Assembly (NCBI GenBank): GCA_916613615.1
Contig: OU744733.1
Location: 32,155,939-32,219,938, forward strand
Source: Steromphala cineraria
Lineage: Eukaryota; Mollusca; Gastropoda; Trochida; Trochidae
Length of the DNA stretch: 64,000 bases
Direction: 5' to 3'
Part shown: one piece after another, positions 1 through 10,400 of the stretch
Position numbering within the stretch: the first letter of the stretch is position 1
Layout of the letters: the number at the start of each line of letters is the position of its first letter
Notes under the pieces: model-generated
The model's database searches: none
Seen by the model: only the letters and a program-made list of their open reading frames with translations
Told to the model about the DNA's origin: nothing
Made by a program: the position numbers and the translations under genes

Positions 1-11
1 GTTGAATTGAC

Positions 12-238
12 GTCGAATTTTGATTGGATTTGAAATTTGCCGCGACGTCGAAATCTAACGTTGTTTCAACGTAGAAACGACGTTAATAAATACGACGTCG
101 CAACAACGTTGGTATAACGTTGTCTCGACGTATATACGATATTGTATTAACGTCGAAACGACGTTTTATTGACGTAATTATAACGCGACATCAACGTCGA
201 TACACCGTTGATACGATGTTGCTTCAACGTTGGTTAAA
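12..238. repeat. AACGTTG/ACGTCG minisatellite, block 1
   Basis: Degenerate short repeat built from the palindromic cores AACGTT and ACGTCG with a spacing of roughly 8 to 12 bases. It is much richer in CpG than the AT-rich DNA around it. The same repeat returns at 3003-3308. No coding capacity is evident. Confidence 0.8.
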
Positions 239-771
239 AGTTGATCCCATTTCTAATGATGCTGAAAAGGTATGAGGAGAGACGTTTTTCAATGTATATA
301 ACACTGCAGAGAATCATAGAGACCGGAATCGTATCATATAAAATAAGGTATATCGTCGGGAATAGCTTTATCAATTCAACTAACAAATTAACAAGTCAAA
401 AACAAACCGAGATACTGTTTACATAATTGTTTATTAATCGTTTATACATTTCTATCAAAAGCCGTCTTATCCTGTCTTCTTGTACATGTTTCTTCACAGC
501 GTTGGTCATCAGCAAAGTTCTGTACAAAAGAAAGATAAAAAAAACAGATATAAATGAAGTGAAAAATCAATCACATAAATTGTATATGTCGATACCTTAT
601 CAAATATGTGCTAATAACTTGTCCCGTTCTTATGAATCCTGCCTTGAATGACTTTTGTGTGCAGTGTAACTGATTTATTGTTTATTTGTTAACTTATTCA
701 ACATTTGAAACTGGTAAAATTAATACATAATGAATGTAAATGGCATTTACAAATGTATACACTATACATAC
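239..771. other. No gene recognised
   Basis: AT-rich DNA with short chance reading frames only. If the exon at 772-877 is real, this is intron or downstream sequence of that minus-strand gene. Confidence 0.5.
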
Positions 772-877
772 CTGAGGGTACTCCCCGGTAGTTTGACAGA
801 TCAACTCCCAGAAGCACGTGCATGTATCTTCTCTGCCTCGCCTCTCCAGCTCTCTCCTCCCTCTCAATCAGCAGACC
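772..877 (-). CDS. Internal exon of an unrecognised protein
   Basis: Minus-strand stretch of 106 bases framed by TTTGCTCAG (acceptor) and CAG|GTATGT (donor). The open frame encodes a charged segment, GLLIEREERAGEARQRRYMH, followed by VLLGVDLSNYRGVPS. Base composition is clearly less AT-rich than its flanks, which supports a real exon. A probable first exon upstream on the same strand (2309 to about 2425) ends in ATG exactly at its donor, so translation could start ATG|GGT, joining the two exons in frame. I do not recognise the family. It cannot follow the GST exon at 3351-3552 directly, because the splice phases would give an early stop. The rest of the gene would lie off the left edge of the window. 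Confidence 0.5.
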
Positions 878-2308
878 CTGAGCAAAGTTCATATTATTGT
901 ATTATATTTAAGTATAAACAATATCGTCGGACTCTTCCTAACACATTTCTTTAAAACACTTCTTGATGCATGGATTGAGTCATTGGATAGCTTCAAACAA
1001 AACTGTAATGGAACTGAAAAGTGTCAGTTAGGAATTTCCCTTAAAATTAATTTGTATATATACAGTATTACACATTATGATTACACAATGAATCGTACAT
1101 GTAGGTTCAAGCCTAGGCTAAGTGAGTTGATATCAATCTTAGTCCTATTATATACTATAGTATAGTTATGCTAAACTGTCATGCATTAAAATATTAGATT
1201 GTCACTGGTAATATTGTGTTTTGCAACTGCAAGGAAATAAATAATTGAAAACGAATTTCATCCATCAACAGTTCAGAAAGAAATATGTGGTATGCCATCA
1301 TTCCGTCATACTTGAACATAATTATAGGATTAGTTTGATAAAGAAATCTAAAGTTAACAATGAAAATAAAATTAGTTTAATACAACTGGACAGTCTGGAC
1401 CCCTCCTAGATAGTTCTTGAATACGGACGTATCATTTCTACTTTTGACAAATGATATTTCAGTTATTATCATTGAATACTAATTACATCTATAAGGCTTA
1501 CATGTACATCATGGGCAAATGATATGCCATGTTGATCCTATTTGATGTCATTCATATGACGCAATGCGGAACAACACTATTACAACAACACTCACTTAAA
1601 TAGCCATATCTTTCTATGACGTGATCATAGTTCAAGTGACTTGTCACTTAGTCATTCAAATAATTGATCAATATTATGTAGTTTTATTGCTAATCTACCC
1701 GGTTTGAACACAACCCTTTTCGTGATGTTTTTCCTACAAACATAATATGGGACAACGCTGATTATGATGCCGTCATTGCCACTCAATGATAACAATTCAA
1801 CTGCTGTTTCATTTAAGCTGATGCTCAGAGTCAGAGTAAGACAATTAATAATCAAAAACAACAACGGAACTGTACAGTGAACGCTTTGAACCACATGAAC
1901 TCGTAAACAGCTGATCGAAAACTTTACGAGATCCGTGCAACACCGGTTACGATATCAAGCACGTTATGCTATGCCACAACACTGTATTGAGTTCAACATG
2001 GTTGCGGACACAAGTCGAATGACAGCAGAAGTTTTGAAACCTATGACTTTCTTTTATCCGTGTGACTCACGTAACTAAACAAATGTTATTTTTCAAATAA
2101 TAGTTTGATATCAGTGCTATAATAATATATAATCGTACTAGATCTACAGTAACTGTTGCCTTGGCACAAGGCCTACATGTAAGTCAACGAGATGCGTTAA
2201 ATTTTGACGTGACTACTGTAGTGTGATAACTTCAAGTTTATAAGTATTGGAATGACTACTGAAACTCAATGATGGAAAGTTTGTTAATAGAAGAAGGGAA
2301 ATACTTAC
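878..2308 (-). other. Probable intron; no other exon recognised
   Basis: AT-rich DNA between the exon at 772-877 and the donor at 2308/2309. A frame of 80 codons at 1652-1894 (minus) begins with a hydrophobic run but has no splice or family support and is not called. Confidence 0.4.
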
Positions 2309-2475
2309 CATTTGAGAATAGTAGAGCGATGTCAGTCCACCCGAATCGTGATCCGATATAAGATCTAACCGAACGTTGATTTCCCCTTACAGTTACATCG
2401 ACCGACAAACATGGCGACGAATGTTCTAAGATTGTGACGTAATAGTTGAAACAGTGACGTCATCAGCATTTGTGC
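2309..2475 (-). promoter_or_regulatory. Candidate first exon and CRE promoter, minus strand
   Basis: On the minus strand a GC-richer segment ends at a consensus donor (CAAATG|GTAAGT, exon end at 2309). Just upstream of it are a full CRE palindrome TGACGTCA (2455-2462) and a second CRE-like site TGACGTAA (2435-2442). Short upstream frames in the segment are closed, so most of the exon is probably 5' UTR, with a possible start ATG as its last three bases. The CRE pair suggests a cAMP/ATF-responsive or housekeeping promoter. The transcription start cannot be fixed from sequence alone. Confidence 0.45.
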
Positions 2476-3002
2476 TGGCGCGAAAATGTGGTATGCTTGT
2501 TGGCGTTCAAAGTAACTTCGGAAATATAAGAAAAACTACTTTTTTCATATGCATACGCCGTTTAGGGAAACAAATTATCGGCAAATATTGTTTATGAATA
2601 AAGTGCTCACGAATTCGTTCCTGAAATTTTCAAGTGCTAGCCTATTCATGAAACATTGCTTTTAAAACGATATATTTATTCATTTATTCATTGATATAGA
2701 TTTATGACTGTTTTACATAAATCAATGTATATTTTGCGTATTTTTTTTTACTGATTTTATATCTATACATTGCATTGTTAGTTAGTCCTTCCATAACGGG
2801 GCGCTGTTTACAAGTTTAGGGCGAATATCACACAATTTTAGAATTATTCGCGTTTTTAATGAATGATCAACTAACAAACGAAAATATTTAATTCACAAGA
2901 GACAAACCTATTTTCATCTGATATAATTCGTAGGTTGTAAAATCGGAACAACGTAAAGTCATTTATCAACATAAATCTCATAGACATAGACCTCGGAAAA
3001 AG
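2476..3002. other. No feature recognised
   Basis: AT-rich intergenic DNA between the candidate promoter and the second minisatellite block. Confidence 0.5.
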
Positions 3003-3308
3003 CTACGTTGATACGACGTTGTGTATCTTTATTTTCTCGACGTGGAAACAACGCCACCTTAACCGAACTAACCAACGTTGAAACAACGTTGTTCAGTCAA
3101 CGTCGAAATTACCGACGTCGGGGCCACGTCGTTGTTTTCGAAATGAGCGACGTTGTAACAACGTTGTTACATCAATTAACAACGTCGAAGCAACGTTGTC
3201 TTTATCGACGTCGAAATTACTGACGTGGAAACAACGTCTTGTTTAAGTTGAACGACGTCGCGACCCCATATCAACTAAAATCCAACGTCGATTCCACGTC
3301 GTGTGCCT
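3003..3308. repeat. AACGTTG/ACGTCG minisatellite, block 2
   Basis: About 300 bases of the same CpG-dense repeat as block 1, with units such as GAAACAACGTTG and CGACGTCG. It lies 43 bases past the donor of GST exon 2, so it is intronic if the GST gene continues leftward. The reading frame across 3008-3223 is a by-product of the repeat. Confidence 0.8.
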
Positions 3309-3350
3309 GCTGGGGTAAAACAACAATGTTCAGTATTTGAATGAACTTAC

Positions 3351-4238
3351 TGATTATACTCCCACTTTTGTTTTTCATCAGGCAGGAGTTTGTTATATTT
3401 GTCTGCCAAGTTCATACAGATGGCTCCGGACTCGATGTATGGAGTTTCTCCCTGGATCACAAATACAGGGACTGTCCCATGGGGGTTTATGCGGAGGAAT
3501 TCCTCATCCTTCTTATATTTGATGAACTTGTATTCACTGTCTACCCCAAGTTCTGAAAAATGGCAAGATTTGAAAAAGGAAAGAAGTTATTATGGATATT
3601 CTATCTTTATTTTTACCAGAATATATTCACTTTCATTTGATAAATGGTGTTTGAATAAGGCATTATTACCGCTTTGTGTAATTACTGATATTTTCATCAT
3701 TATCTGTCTTGCAAATAGCTTTTTGAAAGAATCAATTTGTGAAATAATCCATCGCACAGGTGTGGGGTATGCGAACAAATGGTTAATTCAAAGAGTGGAA
3801 CGTAACGTATTTTAGGCCTTTTCAGTCCATGTGTACTCGGTGGACTGTATACGTCCTGAATGAGAATATAGACTTGCCAAAGGCTCTTATCCATGAAATG
3901 GGTCTATATAGCTAGTGGCTTTACAAAGATTTGTTGATTAAAACAGATAACTAGCTTGTAGATAGAGCAGCCTTGGACTTGTAGCATTAAAGATATTTTG
4001 CCTACCAAAAATTAGTAATACAAATATATCTGAACGATTCTAAAACAATATGACGGCAGGACATATGTATGACAATAAACGAAGAGTTATGTCGTGTTAA
4101 ATTTAGAACAAATGACGCAGAGTAACTAGATGAGAGAAGTAGCTTATGGTACCTACCCTTTAGAAGCCAAACAACTCGGTTGGAGCGATAATAAGGGTAC
4201 CAGTAAACTATGGGCTTCGTTTCGCCACTGTCAGCCAT
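3351..4238 (-). CDS. Glutathione S-transferase-like protein, N-terminal half (2 exons)
   Basis: Two minus-strand exons. Exon 1 is 4157-4238 (ATG at 4238-4236, donor G|GTAGGT). Exon 2 is 3351-3552 (acceptor TTTTTCAG|AA, donor CA|GTAAGT). They splice in frame into about 94 residues with the thioredoxin fold of the GST N-terminal domain: PIVYWYPYYRSNRVVWLL (first strand and helix), NPHGTVPVF with the cis-proline, and ESGAICMNLADKY, the glutathione-binding E-S pair and following helix. GSTs conjugate reduced glutathione to electrophiles in the cytosol; the class cannot be assigned from this half. Exon 2 ends in phase 2 and no C-terminal all-alpha exon with the matching phase was found down to position 1. 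The gene therefore either continues beyond a very long intron or is truncated. The intron is about 600 bases, and a palindromic element lies 40 bases upstream of the ATG. Confidence 0.85.
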
Positions 4239-4277
4239 GATGATGCGTATATTTACAGCGGTATGTGGCAGCTACCT

Positions 4278-4387
4278 GCCTTGCGTTCAGTAACACGTTG
4301 TTCGCGGCGGGTATCCTTCTTTTAACATTGAGTGTTCGCGAGCGCTCGCGAACATCCCGGGAAATTTCGTGTTACTGAACGCAAGGC
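4278..4387. mobile_element. 110-bp palindromic MITE-like element in the GST promoter
   Basis: Perfect 20-bp terminal inverted repeats, GCCTTGCGTTCAGTAACACG at 4278-4297 and its complement at 4368-4387. They enclose a second perfect 22-bp palindrome at 4333-4354 (core GTTCGCGAGCGCTCGCGAAC). No target duplication is obvious. It lies about 40 bases upstream of the GST start codon, where promoter or 5' UTR is expected. Confidence 0.75.
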
Positions 4388-5159
4388 TGTGCTCACTGTA
4401 CAGCAAGCCCCGTTCTGCTCCAGTAATCTATTACTAAAGGTAGAAATACTAGCCTTTCTTTAACTTTTTCAACTCGACATACCGACCTTAACCATTGATA
4501 AAAGCCTAAACGAAGTGTATGTTATGCTTCGGAGCTATGTCAGGTTCATTTTAAGTGGTATACATTAGAACAGTGATACTTTCTGGATAACAACTTATTT
4601 TTCAATTCAGGAAATGGGAATCCTTTCTTAAACGTGGTGATTATTACATAAAAAAAGTTTATATACCAAAACAAGCCTAGTGGTGTTCATATTCGCTGAT
4701 CTGAAACAGTAGAAAAACAGAGGGTCCTCTCCTTTTATGCAATATTTGATGTTTGTAAAATATCAGTCCGCGACTAATGGATAGTCCAGTTAAAATCTAC
4801 GGTGCTACATAAGGGACATAACAGAAGATAAACTGGTTATCCTAGAATCAGCTCGGTGTGAGTTGTGTGTTGCATAGGTCTTCAAATGATTTATTGTGGG
4901 AAATACGTCATCTGTGAAAAGTTTAAGTCTAAACTTTTGCAATCGCATGTTGAGAAAAAGATAATTTGTTTTTGTAAAATGGCCAACGGTCAATGATAAC
5001 TAAAAATTGTAGAGACTGTGAATTGTCGAGGCACAGTAACATATATATGGCGCCACTCTATTGTGTTTAAAATGGTCTATTCTGTTCGGTTCTCTACAGG
5101 TCAAAAATTAAGTAACAAATCTCGAATTTCAATCTTTACACTTGAAAGTGTCATTGTAA
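4388..5159. other. No gene recognised
   Basis: AT-rich DNA upstream of the GST exon, with only short chance frames, including minus-strand 4805-4993. Confidence 0.5.
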
Positions 5160-5886
5160 AGACTCGAAATGCCATCCTCCCATTGCGGGGTCGCTTTACA
5201 TTACCTGTCAAGGTTATCACGTAAACAAGTCAGCATTGTTTGTCGATAGTTTCTGAAGCCTTGAATACCATTATGTCTACTCAGAATATGTTAAGTCGTG
5301 AAACTTTTCTGCTAAGTCAAGAAGCAGAGCAGAACATTTCCATGACAAAGCTAGCTTTATGATGGAATCGATATGAAAAACCGCAAAGAAAACTTTAATC
5401 ATGTAAGATCTACGCGCATGATTGAATTTTTCATAAAATATTTACATGACATACTGAATGTTTCCGTAGTAGTTGCACAAATGTAAGTTAAGTATAAGTG
5501 TGGCTTCATTAATGACATAAGTCAATATTTACCGAATGGTGAAACTGCAGTTACATAAGCCAAAACGACTACAAATGATGTAATACTCTCTAAATGCCTG
5601 TGCAAGGGGGACGTTTGAACCTTGATCAGTAAGGGAAAGTCTTCCACATTGCCATTACTGATGTAGATGAATAATTTGATATACACTGACGGGCATAAAA
5701 AACTTTCCCTTATATTTTTTTCATTAACTTCCTTAAAATGGCAAATATTAGGATAATTGTATTTGGCTAGGATTATTAAGAGTACGGGTTCATATCTGGT
5801 GTACAATTACGACAAAACGCAACATCTGACAACTTCTAAGCGTTTTGTTTTGCGAAAAGCTCGTGATTTAACATTTTCGGGAAGGG

Positions 5887-5894
5887 TATAAAAG
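5887..5894 (+). promoter_or_regulatory. TATA box of the Tc1 transposase
   Basis: TATAAAAG lies 51 bases upstream of the transposase ATG at 5945, inside the transposon, followed by an A-rich leader. Confidence 0.6.
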
Positions 5895-5944
5895 CCGTCG
5901 CACACACAAGAAGGACACATGCAGTACAAGAAAAACACAAAAGA

Positions 5945-6956
5945 ATGCCACGGTTAACGACAGCAGAGAGAGAAAGGGCTATTGGAATGCTGCAATTCGG
6001 CGCTACAACTGGTCACGTTGCAAGAACGTTCGGCTGCTCGGTTGTAACTGTCCGGAATCTTCACCAACGCTATCAACAAACGGGGCAGACCTCAGACAGA
6101 CCACGGACAGGCAGACCCCGGATAACGACAGCGCGGGAAGACCAGTACCTGAGGACATTGCCATCTTAGGAACCGCTTCCTGACGGTGACGTCATCAGCG
6201 GCAACGTCATTGGGTCACCCCCTCAGTCGAAGGACAGTTGCAAGAAGACTTCGTGCCCTTGGTATCAGAGCCTACCGACCATTCCGGGGAACAGTACTGA
6301 CCATCAGACATCGGCAACTTAGACTACGCTGGACCACTCAAGTTCGACGTTGGCAGCTACGTGACTGGCGTCGAGTGCTATTTTCTGATGAAAGTCGTTT
6401 TGCTATATCAAGAGCTGATGGAAGAGTAAGGGTTTATAGGCGAGCAGGTGAAAGAACGGCCAATTGCTGTATCCAGGAGTCGGAACCATATGGTGGTGGG
6501 AGTGTAATGGTGTGGGGTGGCATTTTAGGCGACCAAAAGACTGATCTTGTCGTTGTGAATGGTAATCTGACGGGCCAACGTTACATCGACCAAGTACTAA
6601 GACCAGTTGTACTACCATTTCTGCAACGACAACAACATGGAGTCATCTACCAACAAGATAATGCTCCACCACATGTTGCTAGGATTGTGCACAACTTTTT
6701 CAACGTAAACAACGTCAACGTCATGCCATGGCCAGCTCGATCTCCAGATCTCTCACCGATTGAACATTTGTGGGACTACCTTGACAGGCGTATTCGGAGT
6801 CGACAAAACCCTCCAATCAACCGACAGCAGATGGCACAAGCTCTCATCGATGAATGGAGACCTATCCCAGCTGACGTCATCAGACGCTTGACTACGTCAG
6901 CCCGAAGACGAGTGTTTGCCTGTATCAATGCCAGAGGTGGACACATTCGATATTAG
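5945..6956 (+). pseudogene. Tc1 transposase (DD34E), one frameshift
   Basis: About 337 codons in two frames. 5945-6160 encodes the N-terminal helix-turn-helix DNA-binding domain (LTTAERERAIGMLQFGATTG onward, ending in the RPRTGRPR hook). An extra C at 6161/6162 ends that frame at TAG 6167-6169. The second frame resumes in perfect register (LRNRFLT) and runs to 6956. The catalytic core looks intact: D in LFSDESRF, D in QQDNAPPH, and E in DLSPIEHLWDY, 34 residues after the second D, so DD34E. Transposase cuts at the element ends and inserts at TA. With a single base gained, this copy is probably dead but could supply ends for transposase made elsewhere. Confidence 0.93.
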
Positions 6957-7582
6957 TGACTCAATTTGTTTCATTGTCAAGCCCCCAATTTGGAAACAAC
7001 TTTCATGAAATGTACATTTTGACCCCATGGTCATTTGTCCAAATCGTATGACAAATCCAATTGTTAAATTTTCCAATTTGTATTACTTACAAATGCCTAA
7101 ATGATTTGTTTGAGTAATGAAATTTTCAAAACCCTCATTGATTTTGTTGTTTTTTATTTACCTAGACCTAAAGCAAGGGAAAGTTTTTTATGCCCGTCAG
7201 TGTACATGTGCTGTCTTTTACACGTCTCGCTTGCACTTGTGTGACTGCAGAGTTAATGCAATACATATTGATTTCTTTGATTTGACTTCATTCGAAATAA
7301 ATAAAACATAGATAACATAAGTGAATCATTTAATAGAAAGTTATGGAAAGTAATGTTCTAAAAATATCATCTAAAGCAATAAAACGACAGCGACGCTTTA
7401 CTGTTAAACATCAACTAACCTCAACCTTACCACTTCTCGATTTTCGTTCAAAGATTTTTCCAAAAAATAAAAGCTGGACTTAATTTTTGTTAATTTTTTA
7501 CTTCCGGTAATGGCGTCTAAGCGTTAAGACGTTAAACGTAGAGCTCTGGGATTTATTCTCAAGTTTTCGACAACAATCCATC

Positions 7583-8453
7583 TAAAACGAGAAAATTAGT
7601 TCGAATGGCCCGAAATCTCGATCTAAAGCAGCTGTACCAAGCATTAAATCATACCTAAATTCTTCGAAAGAGCCGATCGACACAGATTTTCGGAAAGGCG
7701 ATAACAACGTCTCACCGCCAACGGACGCCATGTTGCTTTCTAGTGACATTAAGGACTTAACACAAATAGTGGAATATAAAAACACAAATAGTGGAAAAAT
7801 ACTTGACTCACTTGCCTCGGTGAAAGCGGAGATGGAGCAACTAAACAAACGCTCAACTGAAATGGAACACTGCATCGATTTCAACGCAAGGGAAATCGCC
7901 GATGTCAGAAAAGAGATTGAAAACGTAGCCGACATTCAACGCAGATATGACGACAAGTTTCTTGAGCTAGAGCTGTATTCCCGAAGGTCAAACATACTTA
8001 TCTACGGGATGAAATCTTCCGGGACAGATGAATCCCCAAGGCAACTTGAACATAAAGTCAAAGAAATCTTTATTTCCGTTCTCAAAATGGATGAGACCAT
8101 TGTGAAAGGCAGGTTTTTTTGCCAACACTCACCGCCTCCCACGAAGGGAAACAGACGCCGGAAAACCCGACCCAACTATTGTTAAGTTTGTTAACATACC
8201 CGACAGAAATTATGTTTTCACAACGGCCAGAAAATCATTCAAAACTTTGTCAGAGAAAAAAGTAGCTATACACAGTGACCTACCACGTGTCCTGAAGCAG
8301 CTGAGAGCAAAACTGTCGCAGAGAGCCCGATACCTCCTTACTAACAACCAAGTCCAAACCCGGATTTTTGAGAGGGGTACGACAATATCGCTTCAATACA
8401 GAAGGAACTCCGACAACCCATGGAAAAGTATCGGAATCGAAGAGGAAATCTAA
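7583..8453 (+). pseudogene. LINE ORF1 protein, one frameshift
   Basis: The reading frame enters near 7583 (frame of 7730), with an N-terminal polar tail. A heptad-rich coiled coil follows (about KDLTQIVEYKN through FLELELYSRRS). Next is an RRM-like segment beginning RRSNILIYGM. Near 8150 the frame shifts and resumes as DPTIVKFVNIPDRNYVF and LPRVLKQLRAKLSQRARYLL, the usual C-terminal part of L1-like ORF1 proteins. ORF1p binds LINE RNA as a trimer and acts as a chaperone. The only ATG in the first frame (7730) lies inside the protein, so the true start is upstream and lost or unclear. Confidence 0.75.
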
Positions 8454-9370
8454 ACTATATGAACGTTAACGTAGGACTACGTGACCGTGACTCTGCCTTG
8501 GATAATTAATATTACAGACACTAAGCTCTCTTTTAGGTTTTGATTCTCGTTTTAAAAAGGTGGGAAACCTTTTTTTTACAGCTTATAATTGTCTGTTATT
8601 TCCATTATAAAGATTAGTCTATGTGTGTGAAGTTAAACAATCTTTGTGTTCTATGATGTACTCTATCGCATTGCCGTAACTAGACGTCGCTAAGCGGAGC
8701 TATCGACGTCCTTGAACTTTAATATTTACACTTCTTGGCAAGTCCTATTCAGCATTTAATTATTTCTGACTATAATGCTACCAGTATTGTACGGATTCCG
8801 CCGATCTTTCACTGAAGATGTGACAACAATTAATTGTGTGACCTGGTGACAGTGAAAGCATTTTAGATGTTGACAATCTTTGTTTACGGTGAACTCCACT
8901 GCACTGCCACGTTGTGAAAGGAGCCTTCGGCGACCTTGAACTTGTGAACTTCCGGAAAAGCTCCGGATTCTTGACAGAACGATGTCTTGAACTTTTATTT
9001 TAGTATTTCCCCCGAAACAAGTTTTTTTGTTTGTTGTCAGTTTGGTATTATGTTAATTAATTGCGCCCAGTTGCTACGTTCCAGGAACTTGGAAGGAAAT
9101 ATATGTATAATATGTCTTTTAAGAATGTATGTTTTGAAGGTATCGATGTCAGATACTTTTACGTGTGTATGTTTATGTATGTGTTTAAATGCAATATAGA
9201 AGTGTTCACCTTTTTCCATTTTTCACCTGTAGAAGTGTCTACCTATTCCCAATTTTCACCTGTTATTCTCCCATCAGTATTCCATATGTTTTCACAACAC
9301 CGCCTTGCCCAAATTTAGATAACAGTCGGTGCTTTGCAGTTATCCTCCACCTTACGGTAATTTATTAGCT
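8454..9370 (+). other. LINE spacer between ORF1 and ORF2
   Basis: About 0.9 kb with no long frame. Two loosely similar stretches (around 8635-8720 and 8870-8945, both with a CAATCTTTGT start and a GACSTTGAACTT-like end) suggest an old internal duplication. Confidence 0.45.
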
Positions 9371-9995
9371 ATGGATGACAAATTTAGCTGTTGCTCCCAA
9401 AATTGCAGAGGCTTAGGAGATCCCAAAAAAAAGGAAGGATGTCTTCAATTTCTTAAGAGCTTAAAAACATTCAATCTACATGCTCCAGGATACCCATTTT
9501 GATAGCAAATTAGAGTCGTATATTCGAGCGGAATGGGGTTTTGATTGTATCTTCAATTGTAACAACAGTCAATCTCGGGGTGTAGCTATCCTAATCAACA
9601 ACAATTTCTCCTATAAAATTCACAAGATAATTAAGCATGAAAAGGGGAATGTTTTGATTTTAGATATCACAATATGTGATAAAAGATTAACATTGGTAAA
9701 TCTTTATGGGCCTAATGTAGACTGCCCAAATTTTTATATTTCAATTCTTCAGCTAGCATTATCCTTTAATAATGAACACTTTATATTTGGTGGAGACTGG
9801 AATCTTGTTTTAAACCCAGACACTGATGTTTATAATTATATCAATGTTAATAATCCAAATGCTCGAGAGCAAGTGTTTAAGTTGATTGGTGAGCTTAACC
9901 TTATTGATGTATGGAGGGATCACAATCCTGATTCTATGAAATTTACTTGGCGTAGAAAGTCAAGCTTATATATGACCCACACCATCGAATTTTAA
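9371..9995 (+). pseudogene. LINE ORF2 N-terminus: AP-type endonuclease, truncated
   Basis: ATG at 9371 opens a frame (MDDKFSCCSQNCRGLGDPKK) that must shift by one base near 9470 to continue as LQDTHFDSKLES. The rest reads as an exonuclease-endonuclease-phosphatase domain: SRGVAILINNNF, LTLVNLYGPN, FIFGGDWNLVLNPDTD and LIDVWRDHNPDSMKFTWRR. The endonuclease nicks target DNA to prime reverse transcription. The frame ends at 9993-9995 and no reverse transcriptase motif follows. Confidence 0.85.
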
Positions 9996-10079
9996 ACTTA
10001 TGATAATTTTTTCAAATATTTCTACGATACCATACTTCTTTTGATGTGTGGACTTTCAACTATGGAATAAAAATCTCTT

Positions 10080-10400
10080 AAAAGATCAACAAATACATAG
10101 GGAATGACTTTTGTCCGTTGCAAATTGGTGAAGTTAACTTGACAGAAATCTCATTAGGTATGCCAAAAGTTGTTTTCAAAAGGATTCCAAAGTCATATAA
10201 GTAATCTAAAATGACCTGAAATGGGATAGCAAAGACATTTTTACATGCAATTAAAGGATATGAAGAGAGTTTGTTTATGAAAGCGAAACCAGACGAGTGA
10301 TTGAATTTGCTGACATACATGTATCCGTGAACTTGAATGATGAAACAAAACTCTTCTTATACAATTTTGAATAATATTTTAGCACTCTTTTAACTTAACA
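10080..10400 (+). repeat. Array anchor a, copy 1
   Basis: Matches 13015-13269, 34872-35100, 37490-38030, 39835-40165 and 46010-46310. Landmarks are a CAAATTGGT/AAGTTG segment, the AGTTGTTTTCAAAAGGATTCCAAA block, GAGTGATTGAATT and TTCTTATACAATT. No coding potential. Confidence 0.6.

Larger units (their letters stand above)
5685..7202 (+). mobile_element. Tc1-like DNA transposon, 1518 bp
   Basis: The 28-bp terminal inverted repeats start CACTGACGGGCATAAAAAAC (left 5685-5712, right 7175-7202) and are flanked by TA dinucleotides at 5683-5684 and 7203-7204, the Tc1/mariner target duplication. It carries one transposase gene on the plus strand with its own TATA box. Length, ends and protein are all typical of Tc1. 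The ends are identical over 28 bases, so the insertion is fairly recent, but the protein is frameshifted. Confidence 0.93.
5160..7330 (+). repeat. Dispersed repeat family F, copy 1 (split by Tc1)
   Basis: Sequence at 5160-5684 and 7203-7330 aligns by eye with 35770-36350, 21641-22110 and 39030-39300. Shared landmarks include GTCGCTTTACATT, TGATGGAATCGATATG, GATCAGTAAGGGAAAGTCTT and the block around AATGCAATACATATTGAT. The family has no reading frame of its own and behaves as one module of the long array described in the findings. The Tc1 element sits inside this copy. Confidence 0.7.
7500..9995 (+). mobile_element. LINE relic, Tx1/L1-like, lacking reverse transcriptase
   Basis: A 5' part of a two-ORF LINE: ORF1 at about 7583-8453, a spacer of about 0.9 kb, then the start of ORF2 (endonuclease) at 9371. 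The element stops near 9995 before any reverse transcriptase. Most dead LINEs lose their 5' end; this one keeps the 5' end and lacks the 3' end, so a deletion or rearrangement after insertion is more likely than abortive reverse transcription. Clade assignment rests on the look of the endonuclease segment (NCRGLGDPKKK, LQDTHF, FGGDWNLVLNPDTD), which resembles Tx1-type elements. Confidence 0.8.

Noticed and set aside
1652..1894. 80-codon minus-strand frame with a signal-peptide-like start
   Set aside because: No splice sites, no recognisable family, and composition like the surrounding non-coding DNA.
772..3552. Exon 772-877 as the third exon of the GST gene
   Set aside because: GST exon 2 ends with two bases of a codon; splicing to the acceptor at 877 would shift the frame and meet a stop within three codons.
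3390..3815. 141-codon plus-strand frame
   Set aside because: It is antisense to GST exon 2 and then runs into AT-rich DNA; it has no domain of its own.
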